Assembly (NCBI GenBank): GCA_030685235.1 | Contig: MU839166.1 | Span: forward strand, 62,001-126,000 | Direction: 5' to 3' | DNA length: 64,000 bases | Origin: Copromyces sp. CBS 386.78 | Lineage: Eukaryota; Ascomycota; Sordariomycetes; Sordariales; Sordariaceae | Shown: piece after piece, positions 49,790-61,854 of the stretch | Layout of the letters: every line of letters starts with the position of its first letter | Numbering within the stretch: position 1 is the stretch's first letter | Position numbers and translations under genes: made by a program | The notes under the pieces: model-generated | The model's input: only the letters and a program-made list of their open reading frames with translations | Database searches by the model: none | Told to the model about the DNA's origin: nothing

Positions 49790-52700
49790 TGAAGATTTTA
49801 AAGTAAAGTTGGAGAGAAAATAATTGTTAAATATATAAAGCTATTCCTAGATTTTAATCGTCTATTATATTTAAATCTAGTATAAAACCTTTATTTTAGT
49901 CCTTTTTATCCTTTAAAATATTTTTAATAGTTTCTATTCTTAGTATTCTTCTAAATTCTATATATTTATTTATTAGTAAGATTTTTATTAGACTATTTGC
50001 TAGTATTTCCTTTATTTTATAGTAATCGATTTTAATAGATCCTTTTTAAATTTCTTATTATAATTAGTAATTGTAAATATTAATATGGCGTAGTTTGGTA
50101 GTTAAGTTATTATTTTTAGCGGTAACGAAGCGGATCGTTTATTAATTGTTATATTGGATTATAGGAGTTGGATTAGTAAGGTTTACTAATTTTTTAATTA
50201 GTTTGGCCGTAAAGATTACTTTTTTAGCGACGAATTTTAGAGTTAGTAATTTTATTTTTATTATTGAGGTTGTGATTGTCGTTTGTTTGGTAGTTCCCTA
50301 GTATATAAATCCTTTAAATAGTTTAATTATAAAGTTTTGTAAGCTTTTACAGTCGAGGCGGTTATTTATAAAGGAGGTATCTAATATTATTTTAAGTATA
50401 TCGTTACCCTTTAAGGTTATAGTGAGTTCTTTAGTAGTATAAAGGTAGTATAATACTTTATTTATAATTTTATAATAATTTGGCTTAGGGTTATAATAGT
50501 AACGAGCTAATTTGCTTATTGTAAAGGCGACGTTTGGTTTGGTAATAATTGTAGTATATAGTATAGAGCCGATTTTGATTTGATATTAATACATAGACTT
50601 TTTTAAGGTTTTATTTTTGTAGGGTATTAATTCTTAGTTAATTATAGGAATGAAAGTAGTACGTTGATTATTAGTAAGGGTATAAATCTTTTTAAAATAT
50701 GATTGTTAGGATAGTTATATTTTCTTTTATTTTCGGTTTTTGATTATTTCGATACTAAGGAATTATTATAGTTTATTTCCTCTAGTAAAATAATATTATT
50801 ATTTTAAGTTAATTATATATTATTTAGCTTCTACCTTTCGTTTCTTAGGATAGGCGAAGATAATATTATTTATATAGTAGAAGATAAAAATATTATTTTT
50901 AGTAAGAATATAGGGTTTTTTAGGGATAGGTTTAAAATTATTATCGGTAAAGGTATTAATTAATTTTTATTACTATAGTAATAGTAATTTTTATAATTTG
51001 TAAAGTACTTTATAAAGTTGTAAAATTTTATTTTCTTTTTAATACTCTAGCGGTATTTTTATAAAGATTTCTTTATTAAAATTAGCGTTAATAAAAGTAT
51101 TAATTGTATTATATTATATAAATTCGAAATTAAAACAAATAATAATAGTTATAATAATTCGGAAAGAATATTTAACGAGTATTAAAGTATACGTTTTTTA
51201 TTTTATCTTTTATTATTAATCTCTTCGTACAATAAGTTTTGTTTTAACCTTCTTAAATTTACTATTTTTAAGAAATTTATATAGGTATACTTATATATAA
51301 TCGAAGATTTGCTTACTTCGAGCCTTAAGTTCGTTACTATCGATTTCGATTTAGGTTTTTATTTTTTAATAATTTTTTAAATATTTTTATTTAATATTAA
51401 GGAATTATTATTAAAGAAAGTAATTATTAAAGTTTTAATGTTTTTTTAGTAGTAGTAGAAGGTTGTGCTAATATATAGTATTAAGTTTATTATTTTTAAT
51501 AAGGCGGTTAAATTAGGCTTTTATAATAATATCCCCTTTGTAGAAGGCGGTAGGTTAATGTAGACGGCCGGCGTTAAACGTTGTTTTCTAAGGGATAAAA
51601 CCTTTTATAATAATATCTTTTAAGTGGTTATTTTAGAAGAGATTAGAGAAGAAGGATAATAGAGGTAGTATATTAAGAGGAGAGGGATAATTGAGGATAT
51701 AGTTAAGTAATATTTTTATTATATTGTAATATTTTGTTCTTTATATTTCTTTATCGTCTTTTTAATTTATTAGTAAAGTAAAAAATCGTTTTGGGAGTTC
51801 GTTTATATTAATATCCTTAAGATTTATTCGGTTATTAAGGTAATTATAGGTTTTTTAAGGTTGGTCGATTTGTGTAAGTAAATTTGCGAGTTCGTTAGAG
51901 GTAATTTTGAGAGTGGCTCTTTTTTTTAATACGTCCTTTATAAAAGTAGTATTTTTATTAAAGATTATATCTTTCGTATTAATTATTTAATTAGTATAAG
52001 GGTTCTAGATTCGATAAATGGAAGAGGATAAATACTTAATAAGGTAGCCGATTTATATTTTTAGGTTATATTTTTTTCGCCTTTTTTTTTTAAGTTGGGC
52101 GGTGGTAATTATAATATAAATTTTATAATTATAGACTTTAAAATATAATAAGTTTAATTTATATAGAGTTATAAAATTACGTTAGCGAGTAATAATTGTA
52201 TAGAAATATTCGTATAGGGACTTTTAGTCGTAAAAGTAGCGAGGGGATTTATTAGCGAAATATATAGTTATAAAAGTAATTTCTAACTATATATTTTTTG
52301 GGATCTTTGAACTTTAGGCTATTGCCCTCCCTTTCTCCTTAATTATACCTTTTAAACGTTTAGCCCTACTATTTTGAATTTAAGTATTAAATATGTAAAT
52401 TTCGATTTAAATTCCTCTAATAGCGAAGAAGTCTTCTATAGTTTAAGATTTAATAATTTCGTTATTGTATTCGATATATTGTAATTTAATATTGTATTAG
52501 TTTTCGAAAATAATAAATAAGTCGGTTAGAGTAATAATAAGAGATATTATTATTTTATTTTTAAAGTAATAATTTTAAATATAATTAATATACCGATAAG
52601 TAATAAATATAACGTTAGTATAACCTATTTTACTAAATTCGAAGTCGAGGAAATCGATAACTAATCTTTCTCCTAGGCTATTATTTCGTAATTTGTATTA

Positions 52701-54900
52701 TCGTATAATTTGCCGTTTAATTTTTGAAGTAGTATACGTATTATATTGAACGGTTAATAGTCCTTTAAAGTATATTCCTTTAATATTATAGAAATAATTG
52801 AGTACTTAGGGATTATAGTAGTTAAAGCGATAATATTAGAAGTAGCTATTCTTTTTATAGTATTTATAATTAATATAGGAATTAAATTAATTCCTTCTTA
52901 TAAAGAAATTAGTTTGTATTTTAATAAGGGGGAGATTTTTGAGAATTATTTGACTATATTATATAAATAATTTATAGAAGAGCGTATAATTTGAGGATTA
53001 TAGGTAATTATTAGGTAATTTATAATTCTAATAATATTTTACTATTATAAAAGTTAGAGAAATACGATATTAATTATAAAGTTTAATATAAAGGCTACGT
53101 CCTTTAATTTTAATTTTTTTAAACCGTTCTTCTTTTAAATAGTAATATTAATTGTTTTATACTTTTAAATTAATATAGTTAAATTATTAGCCTAAAGAAT
53201 TTTTTTGTAAGGGGTTCGTCGAAATAAAGTAAAGTAGGAGATTTCGTTGAAAATATATATTGAATTTCTAAAGTCGAGAATTATATAGTTTTTAAATAAG
53301 TAAATTATATTTTCGCTTTCCCTTATTTAGAAAGTTATTTAATTAATATTAAAAGTAATATAATAAATACCTTTATATATAAATTAATTTTAAAAATTAT
53401 TATTATTAGTATTATTAGTTTTTTAATTTATTTAATAATTTTCGTTGCTACTAAGGTCGTTATTAAATTCCTTTATAAGAGGAGTATTATATTATTTTAT
53501 TAATTATTTACAGAAGATTTCGATTTTACGGCAGAATTAATTATTAATTTAAAAATTCTTTTTAATAATTTTATAAATATCCTAATTTCCTTTCTAATTA
53601 GTTTTTACTAAATAAAAGAAAAAATATTAATATTTTTTATATAAATAAATATTTCGTTTATAAATTTTATAGCGAGGAAAGGATTCGGTTAAATTAGTTT
53701 ATTTCTTTTTATTTTAATTTAATTTGTTTTGGTAGGAGTTTTTATTATTAATTTTACTTTTATTTAAAGTTGGTCTAAATTTGAAGTTTCCCCTCTTAAT
53801 ATTTTAAATTTTATTTATTAATATAGTGGGGGTTTTTTCGTAGATTCTTATCCTTCGAAAGTCTTTAGAAATTATATGAAAATTTAATACGTTTTCTTTA
53901 ATTTAAGCGAGGTAATAATAATTAACGCCGGCTACTTATAAGGGGCGGATTATATTAAGGTATATAAGTAAGTCGTTAAATTAGGCGTTAGTTTAAATAA
54001 TTTTAAAGATTTTATAGCATTTAATTAATATTATAAGGGTATTCTATTTATTAATTTACTTTACTATATTTTTTTTAAGTACTTTATTAAGGATTTTAAA
54101 ATAGTTGTAGTAAACCCGACGAATATTTGTTTAAGTATTAATAGGGCGGTAATTATATATTCGTTTAAGAGTAATAAGCTAGGCTAAAGTTAGTTCTAAA
54201 GCTTTGAAAGCGCTAATTTTTAATTTAGGGCTAACAGTTTTTTATATTTAAACCCTAATTTTATTATTATAAAATTTAAAATTATTAACGATTTTATATT
54301 ATAGGCTATTGGAATTTTAATTGTTAAGGAGTTAATTTTTACTAGTTTGGGTAAAGTTAGACGGGGATATTAATAGGTCTTTAATTTAATTTTTAACGGA
54401 TTTGCTAGTAATTTTAGTAATATAAGGCGTTTAGGTACTTTTTTAAATACTCAAATTAGTGGAGGTCGTTATTAAAGGTAAGGAGTAAATATAGTAGTAG
54501 AAGAGTAATTAATATTATTTATTCCTTTAGAAGTATTTAAATAAATATATTAAAGGGTATTATTTTTTAATTTTATAATATTTATTTATATTAAAGTAAT
54601 ACGGGTAATTATTATAGTAGAGAAAGGATATAAGGAAAGGGATTATTTGTTGAAAATAGGAATTAATTTTCTATTTAGGAGGTAATTAATTAATTAATAC
54701 CCTTCGGCGAAATTAAGAAATTCGTTTTCTTAGTCCTTATATTTATTAAGTATATTAAAATAAGGATGGGAAGTTTTAATAGAAGAATTAGTAGTAGGAA
54801 GAATTATTATAATTATTTTAATTAATAGTATTAATATAGAAGGTAAGTAAGATATAAGTGCTTTTTAAATAGTCTTATAGCGTAGCGATTCGATATTTAG
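49790..54900 (-). pseudogene. Decayed copia gag-pol of element 2
   Basis: The reverse complement of about 49950-50900 gives copia pol remnants: a YVDD-like YIDN(I)IFAYPKKR near 50850-50880, KSMYQYQIKIGSILY, KPNVAFTISKLARYYYNP, LDTSFINNRL, GTTKQTTITTS and LRHINIYNYQ. These are the reverse transcriptase and RNase H segments, broken by many stops. Upstream parts (52-54.9 kb) should hold integrase and gag by order. It is non-functional. Confidence 0.75.
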
Positions 54901-54909
54901 ATTGTTAAT

Positions 54910-55198
54910 TATTAGATTTGTACGTAGGGTGGAGATTAAAAAAGTATATAGTAAAAGGTAATTAATTCTAATAATCTTTATTTCTATTTTTTTCGAGAGT
55001 TACTAGGGTTTAAATATAAGATTTAAGGATATTGGAAGGCTAGTTCTCATACGGTAGTATTGTTAAATAGCTTAGATATCGAGTTATAAGTATGAAGGGA
55101 TTTCTATACCGTATATGTAGTATATGAGGTTATCCAGATAGGGAGGCACATATTGGACCAGAAGTCTGGCCATCCATACACACCCTGATAATCTGACA
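54910..55198 (-). repeat. LTR (5' in element sense) of copia element 2
   Basis: 289 bases ending AATCTGACA, followed by the duplication ACAGT. The last 100 bases keep many C and G positions that are T or A in the partner LTR. Confidence 0.88.
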
Positions 55199-57205
55199 AC
55201 AGTATTACATGGATGGTTCCTTCTGTGGGTAGGAGGTTACCTACTGGTCATCTGTGTCCACTCTGCTCTAGACGTCTCCATTCGTTGTTCTTTCTTCTCT
55301 GTGAACACCTTTTTGAGCTCAGTTGACGTCCCGTCGTTACGTACCTGTCATCTCTCGCTTCGTTATGCGAACACTAACTGACGACTAACCTTTTTTTTTT
55401 TCGCCAAATATGTTCCGTCAACTCCATGTCCCAACCGGCCAAGAACAAAAGCCCTTCCTTCGGTCCTGCATGCCCTGTTTACAAGAAAAGCTGAACGAGA
55501 AAAAGGACTGAAACAGTGAAACTTCAAGGTTTCTGCAAAGTCTGTCTTGTCTGCTGGTCGTGAGACACTGTTGAGAATGTCGGACTTCGGGAATCTCAGA
55601 CACACATAAAAGATAACGTTCGAAAAAGAACCCCGTTCGTCCGGTACTGTACGATGATTCTGTGAGTTTCATCACCGTGCACATTAATTGTCTGGTCGTA
55701 TCATTCACGTGGCTTCTCTGCCATGGGGACCAGCCAGCATGGGGGCAACACGGACTGACTGAGACGAGAAAGAATCCTTCGAGAACATGGTGAGAACAGT
55801 AGAACACCACATGATACGCAACGACACGCGAACAGACATGTCGATTTTTGCACCTTTCCATGCATTCATTATATACCACGCGCGTTCCGGCCATTGTTCC
55901 TTTGTTCAAAGCGAGCAAAAGGCTCCCTCCTTTGTCCATTTCAACCTCTCAGATCTCGCGATTTCGGTTAGCAAAGGCAGACGACACTACTCACCTTTAT
56001 CCTCCCGCCCCTCTTTCCAACTTCACTTGATGATTCCACTATCTCCGCTCAAGATCCAACCTTGATGCTGGATACTAGTGTACTCGGAGATGAACCCCCT
56101 CCACCCCCAATCCCCCATTTCTCGCTTCTGCTTACTGTACCAGATGCCAGTTGAAGGTTTTGGCTGATCGACAATTACACTGCACTACCTCGGGCCTCTC
56201 CTTGACTACCATTCAGAGAACCGGGGGCCGGAAGTAAACCCGCTGGCTCGGGACATTGTAGGTTGGGGTGCACACTGCCTAGGTGCGGGATCGAGAACGA
56301 GGAAGGGCAAGATCTCGTGGCACCCTGTCAAGAAACCAGTGCCTGCCGTCAGCCAGCCCACGCCGTCAGCCAGCCCGCCGGGACTGCTAGTTTGCCAGAT
56401 AGTGTACATACACTACGAGACGGCCGACCCACAGCCAAGGACGTTAAGGAAGTCGACATTGACATTGAGCCGTTTAAAAACCCCTTGATCACTCAGGGGC
56501 CAAAGCCCTTCCTTCCTTCCTTCAGCTAGCTGCTCGTCAGTTCTCCTTCACAAGCCGCAAACCCACCGGCGGAGGTGGGATGTATGGCGGAGGTGAATGT
56601 GGGATGTTAGTGCTCACTTATGGCCGTCTGACCACCCAACCTAACATAAACATTCATTGCGTTTACAATATCCGTTGGGGGGGCAACATTCCCTCTTTAT
56701 CTGAAAAGAAATCAGCAGACATTGTTTTGCAAGGAACACTCAACCGGGGAACTGACTGAGACCTCCAATCGAAGAAAGACCCTTCCATTGAGATGAGATG
56801 ACACGAGACGCATGACTCCGATCTCCGAGCGTCATCCACAAAGGTACACAAGAGATGCCAAAGTTACCTACACCATGTAGTCGAAAGTGAAGGGGAACAG
56901 CACCCGATTGAGACATTTCCATCCCCTTGGCCTGGACCTTCGTTGTCATCATTCTTGGAACAGAAGAACCCGACATCCCGAGCGTCCGTTCATTCGTTCA
57001 TTCTGTCGTTCATCTGTCGTCACTCGTTTAGACCCTTAGCTTTACGCACAAACACTACATGTATCCGTGAGCTTCCGTGCGCAGAGCATCACGGTGGAAG
57101 CCTTTTTGGGTTGTAATTGCCCCGTGGGCGGGCACGCTTTTCGTCCTTTCTCTCTTTTCATACACACACACACGCAGTCCAGTCCAGTCTCTACCACTAC
57201 CGGCC
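55199..57205. other. Intergenic, no gene supported
   Basis: Ordinary composition returns immediately after the retrotransposon. A 173-codon minus frame at 55418-55939 has no signature and no coding-like bias. The end of the stretch contains the promoter and a CA-rich leader (about 57160-57175) of the membrane protein gene. Confidence 0.4.
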
Positions 57206-58708
57206 ATGCCAGCAATCGCCGATGCAGTCGCATCGCCAACAGCACAAAGGGAAGCGACCCGCTTCCTCAAAGAATGTTGGAGTCTCCAGGCTGTGGCATA
57301 CATAGTCGTCGGCTTGAGGTATTTCAGTAGGATAAGGCAGCTAGGATGGGGAAAACTTGCGGTGGATGATGGTTTGATGTTCTTGGCTTTGGTAACTTTT
57401 TCCTCCCCCAGCCGCTTACAACGGTGTCCATGGCGAGGTGTAACTGACTGGTGGCCTTGGCCTGCAGCTTGTATATACGGCCGAAACTGTCATGGCGCAC
57501 TTGGTCGTCGCGTGGTGGCATGGGTTAGCAAACAACGCCATGACGGACGAACAACGACGGTTGCTGGATCCGCATTCCAAGGAGTATCGGTTGAGGGTCA
57601 ATGGATCCAAGACGCATGTTGCTGGGCTGCTGCTGTATACGACGCTGCTTTGGCTGTTGAAGGGTTGTTGGACGGTGTACTACGGCCGCTTGACGTGAGT
57701 TCGAACCTTTCCGAGAAAAAAAACGGCAGAGTGTTGACAGAGAACGAACAACAGACTTGGCGTCTATCACATGCGCCGCTGGATCATTGGCTCCTACGTT
57801 GTCATGCCAGCCACCTACGTCGCTTGCCTCTGTGTCGCCTTCTTCAAGTGCATCCCTTTCAATCACCAATGGCAGATCTACCCCAACCCGGGAAACAACT
57901 GCGAACCAGCCGTATCGATCCTGCAGACAGTCTTCATAATGGTCATGAACACCATGACCGATTTCTACCTCCTCGCCATCCCGCTGCCGATGGTGTGGAA
58001 GTCCAACCTCCCTTGGCGCAAGAAGCTTTTCCTTATAATCATGTTCAGCGGCGGGTTCATCGAAATGGCTTTCGGTATCCTTCGTTGCGTCTCCATTCTC
58101 ACTGTAAGTTCCCGGTCCTCGAGGCACTTGTTCCCCTTCTAACAACTCCCCAGCTCGGAGACTCTGACCCCGCCCAATCCGGCTATTGGTCCGTCCGCGA
58201 ATCCTTCGTCTCCTTCGTCCTCACCAACATGCCCATGGTCTACCCCTTGGTCAAACGCTTCCTCGAACAGTCCATCATTTCCCTCAGCGGCGGCCGCTCG
58301 GAATCAGGCGAAGGAAAGAACAAGTCCGGTGTGCACGGAAACGGATACCCTCTTAGCAGCAACCCAGGATACAGCGGCAACGGCAACGCGGCAAAAAGAA
58401 GAACGATGATGGGTCGCCATCCGCTGTCTATTCCGGATTCGATTTGGGGAAGCGAGGAAAATATTATAAGGAGCGAGGATGGGAAGGCACCTGGAAGTGA
58501 GACTAGTAATGACGGTGATATCGCAATGCAGACGCATGTCCGTGTCAGTGGATGTGGGGGGACGACATCGGTAGAGAAGACGGCCATTATGGAGCCACAG
58601 ATGTCGGGCGGGAGTGGGAGGATAGGGGGGCAGCAAGGGATCATTGTTACACATGAGATTACGGTAACGGAGGATAGGATGGAAGGGCCATCAACCATGA
58701 GGTGGTGA
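57206..58708 (+). CDS. Fungal rhodopsin-domain / PTH11-type integral membrane protein
   Basis: Four exons, 57206-57391, 57468-57694, 57755-58103 and 58154-58708, give about 438 residues. Donors are GTAACT, GTGAGT and GTAAGT; acceptors are GCAG, ACAG and CCAG. Seven hydrophobic helices occupy about residues 28-300. Family features include the early RYFSRIR loop, a conserved AVDDGLMFLAL acidic helix, LLLYTTLLWLLKGCWTVYYGRLT, MPATYVACL with CIPFNHQW, and a Cys-containing NCEPAVSILQTVFIMVMNTMTDFYLLAIPLPMVW segment, all typical of the DUF3328-distinct Fung_rhodopsin/SAT4 group. The C-terminal tail (about 300-438) is cytosolic, Gly/Ser-rich and unconserved. Related PTH11-like receptors sense surfaces or ligands, but this group is large and the ligand is unknown. 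Confidence 0.88.
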   Translation: MPAIADAVASPTAQREATRFLKECWSLQAVAYIVVGLRYFSRIRQLGWGKLAVDDGLMFLALVTFSSPSRLQRCPWRGVTDWWPWPAACIYGRNCHGALGRRVVAWVSKQRHDGRTTTVAGSAFQGVSVEGQWIQDACCWAAAVYDAALAVEGLLDGVLRPLDVSSNLSEKKNGRVLTENEQQTWRLSHAPLDHWLLRCHASHLRRLPLCRLLQVHPFQSPMADLPQPGKQLRTSRIDPADSLHNGHEHHDRFLPPRHPAADGVEVQPPLAQEAFPYNHVQRRVHRNGFRYPSLRLHSHCKFPVLEALVPLLTTPQLGDSDPAQSGYWSVRESFVSFVLTNMPMVYPLVKRFLEQSIISLSGGRSESGEGKNKSGVHGNGYPLSSNPGYSGNGNAAKRRTMMGRHPLSIPDSIWGSEENIIRSEDGKAPGSETSNDGDIAMQTHVRVSGCGGTTSVEKTAIMEPQMSGGSGRIGGQQGIIVTHEITVTEDRMEGPSTMRW

Positions 58709-59621
58709 TTTGCTTCAACGGGGCTGTTTGGGAATGATTTGGGTGTTCAGGGAAACAAAATGGGTATAGACATATTCGCAAGCGTAACAATTGAACAAGT
58801 AGAAAGGACACTGAATATACTTTGATAATATTGGAAGTTATGGTCTGGTGCATGGATGGCTGGTATAGGATGGATACGCCTGCGCCGAATTGAGCTGTTG
58901 GCATGGGGAGACTTCCACTTGGGGTATTGATCATGGCTGAAACGAGAACGGATGGATTGCGTTGCGTATGTGTTGCTTGTTCTGTGTTTAGAGGCGGTGG
59001 AACGGTTAATGAGATATGAACGTTGAACTTGCCGGTAAATATCTGTATGTTGTTCAGCTGGTTGATTTGTTCGGTGGTCGGAAGACTTCCGAGGACCGAG
59101 CATCTGTCCCATGAATGCCCATTGTCTTTCTCAACCGGACCACAACCCGCCTTCCGGTTTTCTTCTCGAACATTGAACAAGGCGTATTGTCCATCGACCA
59201 CAGCCCTAAACAAATTGCAAGACCAATAGGGGTGTTCCCCGGCAGTGTCGAATCTGGGTACAAGTCCATTGTCCCGGAAGGCTGTAGCCGATGGGAGCCC
59301 TTTGTTCCATTGTGTTCTCCCAGGATTCGACGGAGGGTAATCGAGAGCCTATCGATCTGGGTGTCATCGATGGTATTCTTTGTTCCGCTGTTCTGTAAGT
59401 GATATCTGATATTGGGAATGGGGGCATGTTGACGAGTGTCGAAAATGTATAAGTATCGGTGTTGGGATCATCCAAGTTCGATTTGGTCTTTTGTCATCAG
59501 CATCAGCAGAACATCAGCAAGCAAACACTCACCAACAAGACCTTCATCAACAACAATTCAAGCCACCCGCTTCCACAACCGTTCGGGTAAATCTCCCGAA
59601 CCACCAACCGTACGTATCACC
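58709..59621. other. Intergenic, no gene supported
   Basis: This holds the 3' region of the membrane protein gene and the promoter of the RING gene. The minus frame at 58659-59213 (184 codons) shows no family signature. Confidence 0.4.
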
Positions 59622-60566
59622 ATGTGTTTCACTCCCACTTCCACCATGTGCAAAGGCACCAAGCGCACCTTCAGCTCCATCTCGGACCAAGACTCTTCTT
59701 CCGAAGGGCCCGGCAAGCGCATCTGCCTGCCCACTGACAAGGCCACCCACGTCGGTTCTCTCACTCTCAACTCCCCTCCCATGTTCGCTCCCATGCGTCC
59801 CCTCCCCTCCATCTGGCCTTGGAACTTGATGGACACTGACAAGGACGCAGACGCGCCCCTCCCCCCTCCTCCTTCCATCGCCTCTCGCATCCCACCCTTC
59901 CACGCCCACGGGTCTTCGCACTGCGGCAACCACGCTCATGAGCACGTCCTGGACAAGAAGCTTAACAAGAACAAAAGAGTAGGTACGCTTTGCTCTTTCT
60001 GCTTTGGTCCATACAAGCAGGGTGACCTCCACCAACTTCCTTGCGGACACTTCACCTGCTTGTCGTGTCTCGAGGAGAGGGTCAGACAAATCCCGAGGTA
60101 CATGGTCGTTAACGCTCAGCAGATCAACGAGACGGTAGCCAAGCTGAGCGATATCATGGAGTACCTCGGCACCGTTACCGAGACTGATGCTCTGGCTGCG
60201 ACAGTTAGGCAGTATTGGGCCGATGAGTTCGGTACTCTCCGGCAAGAGCTGGCGATGCTGACGAATTTGGCTTGCCAATATTGTCTGGTGCATATCCAGC
60301 CGTCGCGCTTCATGACTTGTTTGTCGTCCGAGATGTCCAAGGTGTTGTGGTTGACGGAGGAGTGGTTGGCTGATGAGCAGCCCGAGGATCGGATGGTGTG
60401 TGGATGGCCGGATTGCAGGGGGTATATCCCTAGTTGGTCCAACTACCTCTTTGTTGGGGAGAAGGAGGTGAGTGGCCCGGAGGCTGCCGAAGGGAGGCGT
60501 TGGTGGTGCCCGACTTGCAAGGGCAACTCGTTTGAGACGGAGGAGGGCTTGAACCCGGGGAGGTAG
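59622..60566 (+). CDS. RING-type zinc finger protein
   Basis: One exon, 314 residues. The ATG at 59622 has the context ATCACCATG; the open frame extends upstream, but only to a GTG and a weakly placed ATG at 59445, with non-coding-like composition. Residues 1 to about 115 are Ser/Pro-rich with a KRTFSS basic motif. At about 124-150 a RING-like pattern appears: CSFC, then PCGHFTCLSC (C-x-H-x2-C-x2-C). A helical stretch follows, and more Cys pairs come later: CQYC at about 218, VCGWPDC at about 265 and WCPTC at about 298. These could complete extra zinc sites, giving an RBR-like layout, but the family is not recognised. An E3 ubiquitin ligase role is plausible by motif only. Confidence 0.75.
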   Translation: MCFTPTSTMCKGTKRTFSSISDQDSSSEGPGKRICLPTDKATHVGSLTLNSPPMFAPMRPLPSIWPWNLMDTDKDADAPLPPPPSIASRIPPFHAHGSSHCGNHAHEHVLDKKLNKNKRVGTLCSFCFGPYKQGDLHQLPCGHFTCLSCLEERVRQIPRYMVVNAQQINETVAKLSDIMEYLGTVTETDALAATVRQYWADEFGTLRQELAMLTNLACQYCLVHIQPSRFMTCLSSEMSKVLWLTEEWLADEQPEDRMVCGWPDCRGYIPSWSNYLFVGEKEVSGPEAAEGRRWWCPTCKGNSFETEEGLNPGR

Positions 60567-61235
60567 AGGGTATTCGGACGGAGTGTCTTAGTACGGCCAT
60601 GGTCGAGAATATCGTTTGCTTAAGATGGGATGGAGGCGTTAGCCGTTGGCTTGGTTCAATCTCTGTGCGATTTGATTATAGTATCCTGTAGTGTTCGTTG
60701 GAGTTCGTTAGTTGGACAACGCAATGATTTGAATAACTGGAAGATATTGTTTCTACAAACTGATTTGGTGATCGTGATCAATAGACTCGAAGACAATGGC
60801 CATCGGCAGCGTGGTTGATTCCGGTGTGATCAAGATGTAGTCGTAGCATTGTGTGTGCTAACATTGCGCTTAAACTGTTAGTAGCACAACAGCCGACTGG
60901 GGCAACGTCGTTCTGGGTTGCGGGCGTAAATCGGTTGATGGATGGCTCGGCGAGGGCGGAGTAACCGTTGGGGATTGAAAAAGACACATAAAAGGCGTAA
61001 TCGATTTTTCATTGTCTTGCGAAAGGAGAAAAGGAAAGCAAACGGAATGAAAGAAAGCAAAATGTGAGGACGCTGTGCCGGAAAGCGGCCCGAGCGCCAC
61101 CACATTTCTGCCGCGGCAGTCCTCGCGGACAAAGAGCTCCTTCCCGTCAGCGTCACATCCTTCCTTCAACATCCATCAAATTCCTTATCTGACAGGCAAA
61201 TGTCCTAGCATAGAGACTGCCGTATTTACAGAACC
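60567..61235. other. Intergenic
   Basis: Convergent 3' ends of the RING gene and the anchored Cys protein gene. Overlapping minus frames at 60870-61172 lack any signature. Confidence 0.4.
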
Positions 61236-61854
61236 TCAGACCAGCAGTCCAACAGCTAACAAGGCCCAAACTCCCACTCCGAGCAACGTTGTCCTACCTA
61301 CAGGAATCCTCGAACTCGCCGACGCCTCGTCCTTTAAATGTGCAGGTGCTCCCAAGCCACTCTTGTACGAGTAACCTTGACCCTTGAAGCCACCTTTCTC
61401 ACTCGCGCAGGAGCTCATCATACCTCCAACGGCGGCCATATCCACAGTCATCCCAATCCCATCCACATCTTGTTTCAGTCCTTTGAGGAGATACGAGTCT
61501 GGAATCACGCACCACAAGACGCATCCTTCATCGACGGTCTCGCCACCAACATGGACCTCGTTGGGCGAGCAGCATTGCGTCATGCCCACCAGGGATTCGT
61601 TCCAGTAGCGCATGGCAAAGTAGGGAGCGTTCTCGGGCACAACGGCCCGACCGGGTCCGGGGAAGCCATTGTGTGTGCAAGTGCGGTTGGACAGTTGATC
61701 TAGGTTCATTTTCCTTGTTAGTTAGTCTCGAATCAATGAGCACAGGATCGTGATCGTGATGGTTGTTGAGGTTGAAGGAAGCAAGTTTGCAGCACATACG
61801 CTTCAGTTGGTCAATGGCATCTGAACTGCCCTCTTTTGAGTTTGGGTGAAACAT
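61236..61854 (-). CDS. Cys-containing protein with C-terminal membrane/GPI anchor
   Basis: The likely model has exons 61854-61800 and 61699-61236 (intron GTATGT..CTAACTAAC..CCTAG), giving about 172 residues; starting at the Met at 61709 instead would yield 157. The core shows NRTCTHNGFPGPGRAVVPENAPYFAMRYW, QCCSPNEVHV and GCVLWCVIP. This resembles a fungal family of small secreted or GPI-anchored proteins with a WCxxP block that I know only by pattern. The C terminus ends in a hydrophobic stretch (TLLGVGVWALLAVGLLV) suited to a GPI signal. No signal peptide is visible in either start, so an unseen first exon is likely. Confidence 0.6.

Larger units (their letters stand above)
49489..55198 (-). 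mobile_element. RIP-mutated Ty1/copia LTR retrotransposon, element 2
   Basis: This is a complete element flanked by ACAGT (49484-49488 and 55199-55203). LTRs are 289 bases (49489-49777 and 54910-55198) with ends TGTCAGATTTG and AATCTGACA. On the minus strand a CTAAAGGGG tract precedes the LTR at 49777, so the element reads right to left. The interior is saturated with C-to-T and G-to-A changes and has no long open frame. The LTR near 55.2 kb is much less mutated than the one near 49.5 kb. Confidence 0.9.

Noticed and set aside
55418..55939. 173-codon minus frame next to the retrotransposon
   Set aside because: No signature and mixed low-bias codons; probably chance.
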